From Quillaja saponaria (lineage: Eukaryota > Streptophyta > Magnoliopsida > Fabales > Quillajaceae), in assembly GCA_029379385.1 (NCBI GenBank), contig CM055614.1, positions 14,451,528 through 14,515,527 on the forward strand: DNA of 64,000 nucleotides, written 5' to 3'. Under the pieces are notes generated by a model. The model was not told the origin of the DNA, made no database searches, and saw only the letters and a list, made by a program, of their open reading frames with translations. A program made the position numbers and the translations under genes. Shown here one piece after another: positions 37,553 to 49,869 of this stretch. The first letter of the stretch is position 1; every line of letters starts with the position of its first letter.

Positions 37553-37647
37553 ATGTGGTAGTATAGCAAGAAAATAGCACATTTAGTATAACACTAAATA
37601 TGTTATACTACCACATTTAGATGTGGTAGTATAGCAAGAAAATAGCA
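37553..37647. repeat. 27-bp direct repeats with a 13-bp hairpin
   Basis: The copies at 37553-37579 and 37621-37647 are identical over 27 bp (ATGTGGTAGTATAGC onward). Between them TATACTACCACAT at 37604-37616 pairs with the start of the second copy across a 4-base loop. GTATAACA and TGTTATAC form a further inverted pair at 37587-37608. Confidence 0.85.
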
Positions 37648-38187
37648 TCCAAATATGATCAATATATGTTATTTTCATTGTTGGTCCTCTTGGCAATTTC
37701 ATTAAAAACTGGATGCTTTCAAGAAGTACTAGAAATCACATAAGCTTAGTTTAAGCTTGTATGTCTCAACCAATATCTCGAGATATCCAACTAGCTAGTG
37801 TCATTTTAAGACATACCTCCATATTGACAAAACTGTCATACTTAAAACAGACACTAAGTCTTAAGATTTTAGGGAAATGACGCCATATAACTATATGTGC
37901 ATTTACAATATTAATTATATCACAATAAAATTATTTTCATCAACATAACATACCATCCAACAAGGATGTAAGTAAAACTTGGGTCACAAAATAACATACA
38001 TAATATGTTAACTAGTTTGAACAAAACAAAGCAAACTCTCACTAACCAAAAACATCAAAAGACTCCACAATACTCATGTTATCAACATGACTTTTGAAAA
38101 CCCTAGTCCTAAGTTCCTTAGTTGAAGGATTTCCAACAGTTTTCTATATCAATATGTTCAAACACAATGTCTTTTTTCATAAAATCC

Positions 38188-40921
38188 CTAGTCATCGACT
38201 CTTGATGCACTAGAAATCTTATTATTCTTTAACAAGAACACAATAGAACTATTGCTACAATAAATCTTAAGCAGTTTCAACATCGAGACAGCTACACCAA
38301 GATAAGTTATTATGTTCTTCAAAAACATACCATGCTTGGATGCCCTATGACAAGCAATAAACTCATCTTGCATAGTAAAATAAGCTTTTGCTTGGAACAT
38401 TTCCAAGATACAGCTCCCCAAATTTAACATGAAAATATATCCTGAAGTGGATTTAAGATCATCTTGGCAACTAGCAAAATCAGAATCATAGTAACCAATT
38501 AATTTAAGGTGATTAATCATTCTATGCACTAGCATAAAAATTTTCGTACTAGGTTTGACATTGCTTTTGCAGTGGGAGTTTTTGGCACAGTCAAACCCAA
38601 TATTAGAACATTAAGTTATGAAATATTTACAGAACTTGTCATTCTTGACAATAACACATCCCTACACTTGCATTTATGCATATTGAACCTATACAACACT
38701 AGATCAAAATAGGTTTACTGGGAATGACCTAACAAAAATGAGACCTATCTCGGTGTATCTCAATACCAAGAATAAAAAGATGCCTCTCCAAGTTCCTTCA
38801 TGTTAAAGGTTTCAAACAACATTAACTTTGTCTTATGAAATAAATCAGTGTCACTATTAACAAGCAAGATATCATCAACCATTATCAGAATATGATAAAC
38901 TTGCTCCTACTGACCTTAAAATGTATCCATTAAATTAGTGTCACTAAATCAATATGATAAACTAACTCCCACTGACCTTAAGGTATATTCATTTATTAAC
39001 CTTATTCTCAACATAACTAAGAGAGGTGACTACCTAGTCAAAATTTCAAAAACCATTATCAGGATGCTTGTATGAGACCATTTGATAGATTTGTGAAACC
39101 TACAAATAAGATTATTATGTCCATTCTCTTTGAAATGTCCACTATGTAAACATGCTTTGTAAGGTTTCCATTCAGGAAAGATATTTTTCATATCCATCTA
39201 AAACAACTCAAGGTTGATAAATGAGTCATCAAGGCCACGATCACCTAAAAGAATTTTATTTATTTATTCCATTATTATTTGAGTTGAGACAGGAGAGAAA
39301 ATCTCACTAAAAGCACACATTCTCTTTAAGCGCAAACACTCAATTACAAGTTTTACTTTGAAACACTCAATCTCCCTTTTGAATTATTCTTAGTCATATA
39401 AATACACTTGTACCCAACACTAAGGAAGTTCAACTAACTCCCATACACCATTATGTGCTATGGGCTGCATAACATCTCACATGGTATCAATCCACATGCC
39501 TGACAATGGGCTAGAGACAGGTACTTGTGCAACTGTATTCTATTAAGGAACTACTTTAGGAACAACTACGACAATTCTATTGAGAACACATGTGCAGAAG
39601 ATGTGGTTCCTGACAAGATATATAATGGATAAGTGACAAAATAATTTTTCTTTCTTTACGAGTAGTTGAAAACCTTTTCAACTCAAAAAATCAAACTCTA
39701 AGAACTTAGCAGTGTGAGATACTACTATCTAGGTTCCATGTGTGGATAGAAGAAATACTACTAACTAGTAAAGTAACAGTAAGAAGAAATAAGGTTGATT
39801 TTCTTCTCATTTAGGTTATATATTTTTATTTTAGTTGGACACCCTAGACTCAAAAAAGGTCCACACTAGGTTTTATCCTAGTCCACAACTCAAAAGGTGT
39901 TTTAAACCTTAATTTACTAGGAACCTGATTAAGGATGTACAAGCCAATTTAAGGACTTCACCCTTAAAGTATTCAAGGAAATTTGACATATTCATCATAT
40001 TTCCATCATGTCCTTAAGAGTACAATTATGCCTTTCAGCCACAACACTTTGTTCAGGGCTACCAGACATGGAATATTGGGTTACAATCCCATTCTGTAGT
40101 AAGTACCTGATAAACAATCACATATGTTGTCTATTAATATCATGTTTGACATAATACTACCACCATGGCCAAACCTTAAAGTTTTAATAACTTTCCCTAA
40201 TTGTATTTCAACTTCAATTTTGAAATTTTAAAATTTTCAAGATAATCAAATTATTTCTTAATCAAGTATAGAAAACCAAAACGGAAAAAGTCATTAATAA
40301 AAACAACTTCATTTTGTGTCAAATGGTAGAATATGATTAACTGAAATTAGTGTGAAAAATCTATGAGAGACTTGAACTATTGGTTTTTTCACTATTTTGA
40401 TCAATTTACTCATGACAATTAACCCAAAACCTTAAGTTTCCAAAAACATATAAAGGGATAACACCCTTTATGAGTTTTTCAACTCTTTCCCTTAAAATTG
40501 ACCTAGATGTTTATACCAAAATAATTAGGATTTTTCTTTAATTAGAAATAATTTGGAAACAATTTTTTTAGTATGAAAAGAGGAGTATTAAATTTGGAGG
40601 ACTTAAACACATCCTTCAATAGTTTTAGAATTTAAATCATTTGAACTTTAAAATTATCAAAAATAAAATGACCATTTTGTCCAATGAGGAAATTAAAATC
40701 AAATTCCACTTACATGTTTAAAATCACTTTCCAACCATGAAAAGGCGACTCCAACGAATACACTTTGACGTCGTTCTCGACTCAAAGTTTTACCCTTTAT
40801 TAACTTGGTTTCTTTTTGTTTTCAAACATATTTCTTAGTTATTAAACCAAGATATGAATTTAAGGCAATATGCCTTTACATGACCTTTCTTACTGCATTA
40901 GAAGCACATTAGTTTCCTTTC
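38188..40921 (-). pseudogene. copia gag C-terminus and pol remnants (minus copy)
   Basis: At about 40919-40870 a gag zinc knuckle is readable (CSKKGHVKAYC, with a stop between its first two cysteines). Near 38880 the RT catalytic motif VDD is kept in the context MVDDILLV. Near 39190 MDMKN precedes an SFLNG-like RT stretch. The longest frame, 38535-38188, is the copia RNase H: GYYDSDFASC, STSGYIF, then a DEFIACHRASKHG helix and KIYCSNSSIVFLLKN. The integrase and protease parts between are degraded, with many stops. The gene would have encoded the copia polyprotein; it is dead. Confidence 0.78.
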
Positions 40922-40966
40922 ATAATAGTCTTAGAACCACTCACATTCAAGGAACAAAACTTCTTG

Positions 40967-40993
40967 TCGATTTGCCCGAAACGGGCAAATCGA
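40967..40993. repeat. perfect 12-bp inverted repeat near the hAT 1 left end
   Basis: TCGATTTGCCCG, an AAA loop, then CGGGCAAATCGA. It lies 19 bases inside the element and contains a GAAACGG motif at its centre. Confidence 0.93.
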
Positions 40994-42225
40994 TTCGGTT
41001 TCCACACACATGGAAATGAATCACATATACAAAAACGAAAGCTTGTAGTTTTGGTGGAAACGGAACCAATTTCACCGTTTCCAATCGAAACAGATCAACA
41101 CAAAAGTAACAAAATTTCAAAATTGCAGGTCTGTAAGTACGAAAAGGGGAAGAAAAAGAAAAAGCAAAAGCAAAAGCAGACAAATTTGGAAAAAAAAAAG
41201 GCAGTAGATAATTGAAGCAAGAGATACTCATTTGTTTTTGAAGAAGATGATGGGAGAGCAAGTTTGCACTCGCAAGAGTGAGAGAGGCGATTCTATTGCA
41301 GGAGGTAAAGTCGATCGGGTGTGAAGTTTGGACTGTTGGAGACGAAGTTGAAGAAGAGAGAGTTGCAGAGTTTTAGACTTCCAGTTGCAGAGTCCAGTTG
41401 GAGAGGCGTCGCTGGAGAGAAGAGATAGAGACCAGAGAGAAGGGTGTGACGTTGCGTGTGTATATGTGTGTATTTTTTTTTTTTTTTTTCTGTTTTTGTA
41501 ATTAGTATATTAGGCTAGGTTGGGCTTAAAATTTGTTAATCAATTTTTTTACTTTTTTTTTTCTTTTCCTTGTTTTGACAATAAATTCATATATATATAT
41601 ATATATATATCAAAATATATATATTGGACTTTTTATTTTACAGTTAGTTTAATTGTTGAAATAGTGAAAAAAAAATAAATATTTGTTTATATGTTTATTA
41701 ACTTAGAATATTAGTAAATATGAATAAGTTAGAAAATAATTTTTATGTCATTTTAACCTGTAACATTAGAAAATATGAATTAATTAGATTTTTTTTAAAA
41801 TTTCTATTATTATCTATTTTTTATTATATAATTTATTTAAACTGTCAATTATTAGTATTTATTTATAAATAGCATAAACAATGAGATTTTTATTTTAAAG
41901 TTAGTTTAATTTTTAAAATAGTGAAAAAAACAATAGATATAAATTATTTATATATGTTCATTAACTTAGAACATTAGTAGACATGAATTATTTATAAAAT
42001 AATTTTTAAATTCATTATCCTATAACATCAGTAAATATGACTTAATTAGAAAAAATATTTTTTTTAATTATTTTTTTCTATCAATTTAATCTATTTAAAT
42101 TTTCAACTATTGTAATTTATATAATTTCAATTATTATCTTTTTTTCTTATCAACTTAATTTATTTAAATTTTTAGTATAATTTAATTAGATTACATGTTT
42201 ATATTTTTACAGTTAAAAATAAAAG

Positions 42226-45200
42226 ATGGCTTCTTCCTCCTCAAAAGATAAACAACTGGCTATTGAAGAGCCATGATCCAAAAAGAAAAAGGCTGATGAT
42301 ATTGGATGGTTGTATTTTGAAAGAATAGGTGATAATCGTCAGCAAGTAATTTGTAATTTTTGTGAAAAGCAAATTAAGGGTGACGCAAGTAATTTGTAAT
42401 TTTTGTGAAAAGCAAATTAAAGGAAGAGGTATAGCTCGAGGAAAACAACATTTAGTTGGAGGTTATCCAAATGTGGCAAAGTGTGAGAAGTGCCTTGTGA
42501 AAATTTCTAAACAAGTGAAATTGCACTTGAGAGGAGAAGAAACAAGAGAATGAAAAAATGAAAGAAATAAGAGGTGAGATGAGATGAGAGAAAATTTAAT
42601 GAGTGGGACAAGGAGAAAGGCGGGGATTAAAGAAGAAGATATTGATGACACAGATGATGAGATGACCATACAGGAAAGACAAGATCTTCAATATGCAATG
42701 AATTTATCAATACATGATATATATATGGCAGAATAAGGAAATAGGCAAGTTCCACATCCAAGGATTCCAGTCTACACGAACTCGAAATTTAAGTCGTATT
42801 CAGAGTGTGAAAGAAGGTCTTGGAAATTTTACTAGGAAAGAAAAACGCCCAAGAAGAGAAGAGATAGATCCAAGCATATATAGGCAACAAGATGTTTACC
42901 AACAAAAGTAGAAAAACATGTGGAATCCAAAAAAGTGGGCAAAGTCAGCAAAGTATGCTATTGGAAAATTATTTATTTATCAAAATATTGCTCCTAACAA
43001 AGCACAAAGGCCATATTATCAGTGTATGATTGATGAAATTGCATGTGCAGGGGTTGGAGTTGAAAGGCCTACTCCTTATGAAATCGGTGGTTCTATTTTG
43101 GAGGATGAGATAGAGGAATTGAAGGAATATATTGATAAATTTAAAAAGAAATGGGAGGTTTATGGAGTGACTCTAATGTGTGATGGATGGACATCAATAA
43201 CCCATTTGTCAATAACAAACTTTTTGATTTATTGTGATGGAAAGACAATTTTTCACAAATCAATAAATACAACGGGGATTGACAAGGATGCCAATTATCT
43301 TTTTCCAGTTGATGGATGAGGTTGTTCAAGAGATTGGTGAAAAATATGTAGTTCAAATCATCACAGATAATCAATCTTCATACAAAAGGGCTGCAGAGTT
43401 ATTGATGGATAGAAGACCACATTTATATTGGACATCGTGTGCTGCACATTCTCTTGATTTGGTATTACACAACTTTGCGAAATTCAAAAGTGTTTCACCT
43501 ATTCTAGAGCAAGCAAAGAAGTGTACAAATTTCATTTACAATCATAGAAAAGTTCTTCATTTGATGAGGTAACATTGCACAGGTGAATTGATACGGCCAG
43601 CTCAAACAAGATTTGTCACAAATTATATTGCTCTTGAAAGTCTTCTACAACATAAGAATGGCTTACAAAGAATGATGACTTTAGATGAATGGGCAATGAG
43701 TGCATCTAGTAAGGATCCAATTGGGAAGAAAGTTCGTCAAACTCTTATGGATTCTAAGTTCTGGGAAAGAGCTAAAAAAATTGTTAGCATACATGCTCCA
43801 ATTACAAAAGTACTGAGAATGGTTGATGGGGAGAAATTAGCAACTATGCCATATGTATATGCAGCAATGATAAAAGCAAAAGAACAAATACAAGAAATTG
43901 CCCAAATTCTTGTAAAAAAGTATATTGATGTCATTGATGAACGTTGTGGAAGCAGATAATATCTCGTATTCATATAGCAGGTAAGTAATGAATATATATT
44001 CTAGTTATGTATGATTTTGCTTATGACTTGATATTCTTAACATACCTTTAACTTGTGTTATATTTTCATTTTTTAAAACAAAATAACATATTACTTGAAT
44101 CTCGCATACCAATATAGTGAAAATATTGGGGATCAACCAGATTTGATAAATGCACTTAAAGATGTGGTTAATAGAATCGAACCAAGCAGTACAATAGCTT
44201 CTCATGCACTAGCAGAGGTAATAAGAAATGTTCAATAGTATTGAATTTTATCTATACTTGTTGCTATTGAGAATTAACAATTTATTTGTTAATAGGTTAA
44301 ATTTTTTTGAGAGGCCATGCATGGATTTTCAAGTCGACTAGCTGTTAAAGGAAGAGAAAAAACGGATCCAGGTAACTTGATCTTATTTAATAACTTTATT
44401 TCATTAATATAATTTTTAGTTAATGGTATAATAGTAATATATTGTTCACAGCTGAATGGTGATTTTTGCATGGAACGAATGCTCCAAATTTGAGAAAGAT
44501 TGCATTAAAAGTATTGTCATAGACAAGTTCATCTAGTGGGTGTGAAAGAAATTAGAGTACATTTGCTCTTATTCACACAAAAGTACGTAACCGACTTAAC
44601 TATGAAAAACTAGAGAAGCTTGTTTATGCACAATACAACATGAGGTTGAAATTGAAGCATGTTATGAAAGAGAAAAGTAGGGAAAATGTTGATTTCAAAG
44701 CAATAGATTTAACCACTGTGTTTGAAGATAATGAAGGTCTTTCTGAATGGTTAGATGATCCTGGAGATATATTATTAGATGAATTTGATGGTCATGGCCA
44801 ACCAACTAGGCCAAATGCTTATTTAGCCACTTTTGCTAATCGTTGGTCAGACATATAAGATCAATCACAAGAACATGGTATGGGAATGCAAAGAAGAAGA
44901 ACCCAAATAGCTGATGATGAAGAGTTTGAAAATTTAATAAGAGGATCTCAACATCGTTCCAGGTATGATGATGATGATGATGATAAAAGTGGTAGTGATA
45001 ATAGTGATGATAGTTGAGATGGAGGTAATAATGAAGGAGATGGAGGACAATGCAATAGAGGTAGCAGTTCAGGTGCAGTATTCTTTACTAAAGAGCAACG
45101 ATTTAATTATTATACTCAAGATACTGATCATGGGTATCGACCATTATGTGAAAATGAAAAGCATTGTGGTCGAAGGAAAAAAAGAAATAATGAAAGTCAA

Positions 45201-45656
45201 ATGCAAAATGATGGAGATACAGTGATGATGGATGCTGAAAGTTTGACTTCAGACTTTTCCTCATTTCATTTAGGTGGAACTAACATGCATAAAGATGATT
45301 CTTCAACTTATAGTTCTAGCTATGGATATAGGTCTCAACCATCTAGATATGCTGCTTCTAATTTCAATTATGGTTCATTATCCTCTAATTATGGCTATGA
45401 TGCATCTTCTGGATATGATACACAATCATCATCTTCTCACTTTGGTCATTTTGCTACACAAACTCAGAATTTTAGATATAATATTGAAGAATTTTAGAAA
45501 TATGTGAGGGAATATGCGACACATTTCTGTCATCACATGAGTTATGATCAGTATTGTAGCTATGTTGAACAATACTATAAATTTCCTCTTAGAAAATTTC
45601 AATATTCTGGATATGCACCTGCTAGACACTCCACAGCTTATTGGATGTTATTATAA
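42226..45656 (+). pseudogene. hAT transposase (BED finger, DUF659, dimerisation region)
   Basis: Start ATG at 42226 (MASSSSKDKQLAIEEP, then TGA). A BED-type finger (CNFCEKQIKG) is disrupted by a 43-bp tandem duplication. Then come a DUF659-type domain (42918-43319 with LMCDGWTS, continuing in another frame from 43279 with ITDNQSSYK and YWTSCAAHSLD), further core to 43959, and introns after about 43980, 44219 and 44372. The hAT C-terminal dimerisation region follows (about 44450-44600). A Ser/Tyr/Gly-rich tail runs to the stop at 45654-45656. At least five stops or shifts make it non-functional. The protein would have bound the element ends in the nucleus and catalysed cut-and-paste movement. 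Confidence 0.85.
42342..42423 (+). repeat. 43-bp tandem duplication in the BED finger coding region
   Basis: GCAAGTAATTTGTAATTTTT begins at 42342 and again at 42385. The copies match for about 39 bases. The unit is not a multiple of three, so the zinc-finger frame is shifted. Confidence 0.92.
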
Positions 45657-45910
45657 TTTAATATTTTTCTTGAATTACAATGTTTGTGTTATGATTTTTA
45701 CTTTGATATGTATTTATTAGTACTCTATGTACTAAATTATTCATGTTAGATACTTACAATTACTATAATATGTGTTTTATTATATGTTTCCATGTGTCTC
45801 CTAAAAAATTAGCATTTCCATGCCGTTTCCATACTGTTGTCTGAATCATTTCAGTTTCTGGGCTTGTCGAAACGGTCCCTCGAAACGAAACTTTGTTCCT
45901 TGCTCACATT

Positions 45911-48109
45911 AGGCTTTTGGCCGTTACTATGCCTTTTAGTATCATGAGATTTCTTATGATAAGTATGTTTCAACTTATCTTGAAATTATTAAAATTACTT
46001 TTGAACTAAGAAACTTAAAAGTCACCCTCAGTTTTGACAACCTACATATGAGGTGATAAGAGATGGATATTTTAAGGCAGATTAGACTTAACCTATTAGA
46101 TCTCTCTTCTAATTCAAAAACTTATTTCTAAGTATAATGCTAACAACATGAAGAGAAACAAGATCACTACACATTTTTAAACCATGTCCATAATGTTCAG
46201 TACAAACTCAATGTCTTCCTTCCATTGCTTAAAATTTAACCCAGTCAATAATTAAATGGAAGTAGTATTGTTGTTAAACCAAAAAAAAAAAAAAAAAAAA
46301 ATTCAAAATAAAAGAATGCAACATACCAAACAATCATGATAAGTAATAACCAAAAATAAAAACTTATTCAACATGATTCCAAGGCACAACATTAGAAACT
46401 CCCATTTGGGCAGAGAATGTAACATGCCATTAGGATATCACATTTAACCCATGAAACTGAAACATAATAGCATCCTAAGCTTCGAAAAGTTCATCTACTT
46501 TAGGTAGATAAACCTTCTAGGCCGAGAGTGTAATATTTCAAACAAAATGGGTAACCAAGAATAAGAATTTATTTTACATGAATTCAAATCGCATCATTAC
46601 AAACTCCCTTTTAGGCCGAGAATGTAACATGTCATTAGGATCTTATTATCAACCCTTGAAAACAAAACATGAGAGCACCCTAGTTTTTGAAAAGTTCATT
46701 CCCTTTGGGAAAATAAACCCTCTAGGCCAGAATTGTAACATGTCAAACAATTTGAGTAATTAAAAACGGAGAATAAAAATTTATTCTACATAAATACAAA
46801 GTGCATCATTACAACCTCTCCTTTAGACAAGGAATGTAACATGCTATTAGGATCTCATGATCAAACAATGAAACCAAAATTAGAGCATCCTAGTTTTTGA
46901 AAAATCTATCCCTTTTGGCTAGGAAATTATATACGATACTTGAATTAACATCCTGTACTGTAGCTTTCAAAAAACTCCATAAATCTATACAAATGGACCA
47001 TTTTGGTGACAACTAGCTATACAAACTTATAGGAATTTCTCAAGTCGAAAAAATAAATTACTCACAACTTATCCTTACCAACTGAAATACTATTCAAAAG
47101 TATCTCAAAGGATCTCTTAATGCATGTTGCAAACTTTAAACAAAATTGAATAAAAACATGAGTTTTCTACTAACACATGTTTTAAAAATATGAGAGTACG
47201 ATAATTTTAAACTCTAACTAGGGAGAGTGCCTACTGTTTTAAGTTCCATAACATATAAAATATGATGATTAAACATGCCCTAATTATTATATATATGAAA
47301 TTATATTAGTTTTAAACATAACAAAATAACATGTTCTAGTACTATAATTTATGCACATAATTTTCTAAATTTAACTATACCATAAAATTTAATAATCAAA
47401 ATTAAAAATATCATAAACAATTAGGGAGGAGTTGACCACCAAAGGGTGGCGTGTGGACTACATGGGCCCCCTGGTGCGAGTGGGTGTTGACTGGCACAGG
47501 GTGGTCTTTATCTTCTACCACCAGCATGGTCTGCTTGACATGGTTTGGAGCTATTCAGGTTATGACAGACCCGGTTCGAGATAACTTGCTATTTCAGCCT
47601 CCTTTTTAAGGTTTTTCTCAAATTTTTGCATAAGGTTTTGTTTCAAATGAATGTTCTAATAAAAACCCTAACACAATTTCATGTTTTATTTAGCAAAATT
47701 GTCATCCAATTGAGATAAAATTCTATGAACCCTAATTCTAACCTAAAAGGGTTTTAATTTGAATTTCTCAAAATAATACGAATTAAACTTATCATACCAG
47801 AATCAAAATCTATGATTTAAATTGATCAAAACAATATGAAATCATAACCTTTTCAAATCAAATAATTAAATTCGTTTTCAAAACATCCTGAATCCTAAAA
47901 TACAAATTTCTCAACATATAGTTAATGAAATAATACAAATCATATATCAAATTAAAAATATTTTGAACAGGAATAAAACCCGTAATATCATGAATTGAAT
48001 CTCATACATTTGAGGTTTCCATTTTTGAGTTAAAAAATATGACTTATATGAACCCTATTATTTTATGTTAAATAACTAAATTTAAGAGTTCTAAACTCAT
48101 TTATATCAA
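45911..48109 (-). other. copia leader and gag N-terminal region (minus copy)
   Basis: This is the internal region between PBS and gag of the minus copia, interrupted at its left by hAT 1. It contains no long frame. It is homologous in reverse to about 52207-54300. The frame 46578-46763 lies in the tandem repeats and is not a gene. Confidence 0.65.
46330..46940 (-). repeat. about 207-bp tandem repeats in the copia leader
   Basis: GAATGTAACATG followed by (C/T)ATTAGGAT recurs at about 46413, 46620 and 46831, with surrounding sequence repeating at the same period. Related repeats lie at about 53480-53880 in the plus copy. Confidence 0.75.
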
Positions 48110-48121
48110 GCTCTGATAGCA
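48110..48121 (-). other. primer-binding site of the minus copia
   Basis: The minus strand reads TGCTATCAGAGC, one base from the initiator-Met tRNA complement. It is two bases from the LTR end. Confidence 0.85.
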
Positions 48122-48123
48122 CA

Positions 48124-48577
48124 TTTAAGATAATTAATAGATCATATACATGAATTTAGAACATAATAACTCTAAGTACTTGCGTACTTGATTGAGCTAT
48201 AGCAGCGAAACAAATAAATCCTCAATTAAGCACACCATGATTTAATCATGAAATAGCTAGGTTTTTCTCTCTATACTCTCTATTTACTAGTAGCTCTCAA
48301 TAGGAAAAAATACACTAACTAAGAGAAGAAAGGGGACCTAGCCTATTTATAATCAAACCTTAAGAGTCCTCCCATTAAAGACTTCTTAAGGAACTCATCC
48401 TACACTAACTGCCAATCCACATCTAACACAATAAAGTGTGTTTGAGCCATATCCAAATGATCACAAAAACCAAATAGGCTCTTATCAGTCAGTCTACATT
48501 AGATCAAACCTTAAACCTGTTTTTATCATAACCAAAACCATACAATTAATGACAGCCCACACATGAAATTTCTAACA
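48124..48577 (-). repeat. 5' LTR of the minus copia
   Basis: 454 bp, beginning TGTTAGAAAT on the minus strand. It matches the plus-oriented LTR at 51740-52192 in length and along its sequence. TTATG follows at 48578-48582. Confidence 0.88.
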
Positions 48578-49154
48578 TTATGCAGAACAAATTCGATCAC
48601 ATTATTCTCAGGTGTTGCATAATGGAATCCACACTAAACAAGCTAGTACAGCTGCTACCCCGTATCAAACAATTCAACCGTGATGCAAGTAATTAAAGCA
48701 TTTGAGAGTTGAGAAGGAGTGAAAAAGATTTTGACTGTAATCATAAAGAGTCCATATGGCATAACTAACCCTAAAACACATTCTCTCTTGTGGAATTGGT
48801 TAAGTACTTAAGCAACATATGCCAAAAATTCAAGATGCATGTCAACCAAAAGATTATATATCAATAAATTGAAACAAAGTTTGAGAGCTACAATCTTAGC
48901 ATTAATTTATGTTGCATAATGAAAAGGAACAACATTGTAAACTTAATCTCTGAACAACCCAACAGAAAAGGTATCATGAGAGTTTACCCTTTCCATTGGA
49001 ACTTGTTGAAATAAACCAAATGTTCCAAGGTTTAACTTCGCAGCAAGAAATGTATAAACTACTTCATTCTAGCTATTCATGGCTCTCTTAATTAAGCCAT
49101 CACAGAACTTGGCTACAGAAAAACCTAATTTAAGAATCAGCATATGAAGCTTTT
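48578..49154 (-). pseudogene. segment X copy 1, unidentified gene fragment, upstream part
   Basis: On the minus strand it begins with TTTCTGTAG-like acceptor sequence, then coding-like DNA with disruptions. Copies 2 and 3 keep an open frame here. It abuts the TTATG duplication of the copia element, so it was once continuous with 36130-37264. I do not recognise the protein. Confidence 0.4.
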
Positions 49155-49597
49155 TTTAGAAATTCTATATATGGGTTGTTATTAATTGTATAATTTTGGT
49201 TTCTGATAAAAATGGGTTTAAAGTTTGGTCAAATTGAGACAGACTGGTAAGAGCCCATTTAATTTATGTGATCATTTGAATAGGGTTTAAGCACACCTCT
49301 TTGGATTGACAGTAAGTATAGGCTAAGTGACTTAAGAAGTCTTTAATGGGAGGACTCTTAGGATTTTATTATAAATAGACTAGGTGCCATTTCCTCTCTC
49401 AGTTAGTGTATCTTGCACCATTGCAACCTATCATTAATCAGAGAGTAAGAAGAGGAAGATCTAGGTATCTTATGATTCCATTATGGCGTGCTTAATTGAA
49501 AATTCATCTATTTCGCTGTTATGGCTTAATCAGGTACACGAGTATTTATAATTATTATGGTATAAATTTATGTATGTGATCATATAATTATTTTACA
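49155..49597 (+). repeat. copia LTR, plus orientation, unit 1
   Basis: Starts TTTTAGAAAT in place of TGTTAGAAAT and ends TTTTACA. A PBS-like TGGTATAGAGC with one base missing follows at 49600-49610. Confidence 0.85.
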
Positions 49598-49869
49598 TGT
49601 GGTATAGAGCTGGATATATATAAATTTAGAACCCTGAAATTTATTTAATTGACATAAAATAATATGGTACAGTTTAAGTCAGATTTTTCAACTCAAAATC
49701 GAAACCTTAAATAAATGAAATTGAATTCCTAATAATAGCCCTATCTAAATAATCACATAAACCAAATGGGCTCTTACCAGCTTATCTCAATTAGACCAAA
49801 CCTTAAATCCCTCTTTATCAAAATCAAAATTATATAATTAATGAAAGCACACATATGGAATTTCTAACA

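Larger units (their letters stand above)
40948..45902 (+). mobile_element. hAT transposon 1, complete ends, decayed transposase
   Basis: A 4955-bp element with CAAGGAACAAA at the left end and its reverse complement at the right end (11 perfect, then 3 of 5 matching). The 8-bp duplication CTCACATT flanks it at 40940-40947 and 45903-45910, the hAT hallmark. It sits inside the gag of the minus copia, about 27 bases from the zinc knuckle. GAAACGG or its complement occurs at 40978, 41057 and 41075 near the left end and at 45823 and 45869 near the right end; these are candidate transposase sites. The transposase gene is on the plus strand and broken. The short frame 40964-41215 covers the left sub-terminal region and is not a gene. 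Confidence 0.93.
37270..48577 (-). mobile_element. Ty1/copia element, minus copy, carrying a hAT insertion
   Basis: The element runs from its 5' LTR (48577-48124) down to its 3' LTR (37270), flanked by TTATG at 37265-37269 and 48578-48582. PBS at 48121-48110 reads TGCTATCAGAGC. Then come a leader with 207-bp repeats, gag with a zinc knuckle, and pol remnants. Without the hAT element at 40948-45902 and its 8-bp duplication it would be about 6.3 kb. It is homologous along its length to the plus copy starting at 51740. Gag and pol carry stops and shifts, so it is inactive. The 3' LTR is shortened. Confidence 0.88.

Noticed and set aside
44965..45225. Met/Ile/Val-rich frame as a separate small membrane protein
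   Set aside because: It is an out-of-frame reading of the acidic Asp/Ser/Gly linker of the hAT transposase.
46273..46301. Poly-A tract as a LINE or SINE tail
   Set aside because: It lies within the copia internal region, with no adjacent endonuclease or RT frame and no target duplication.
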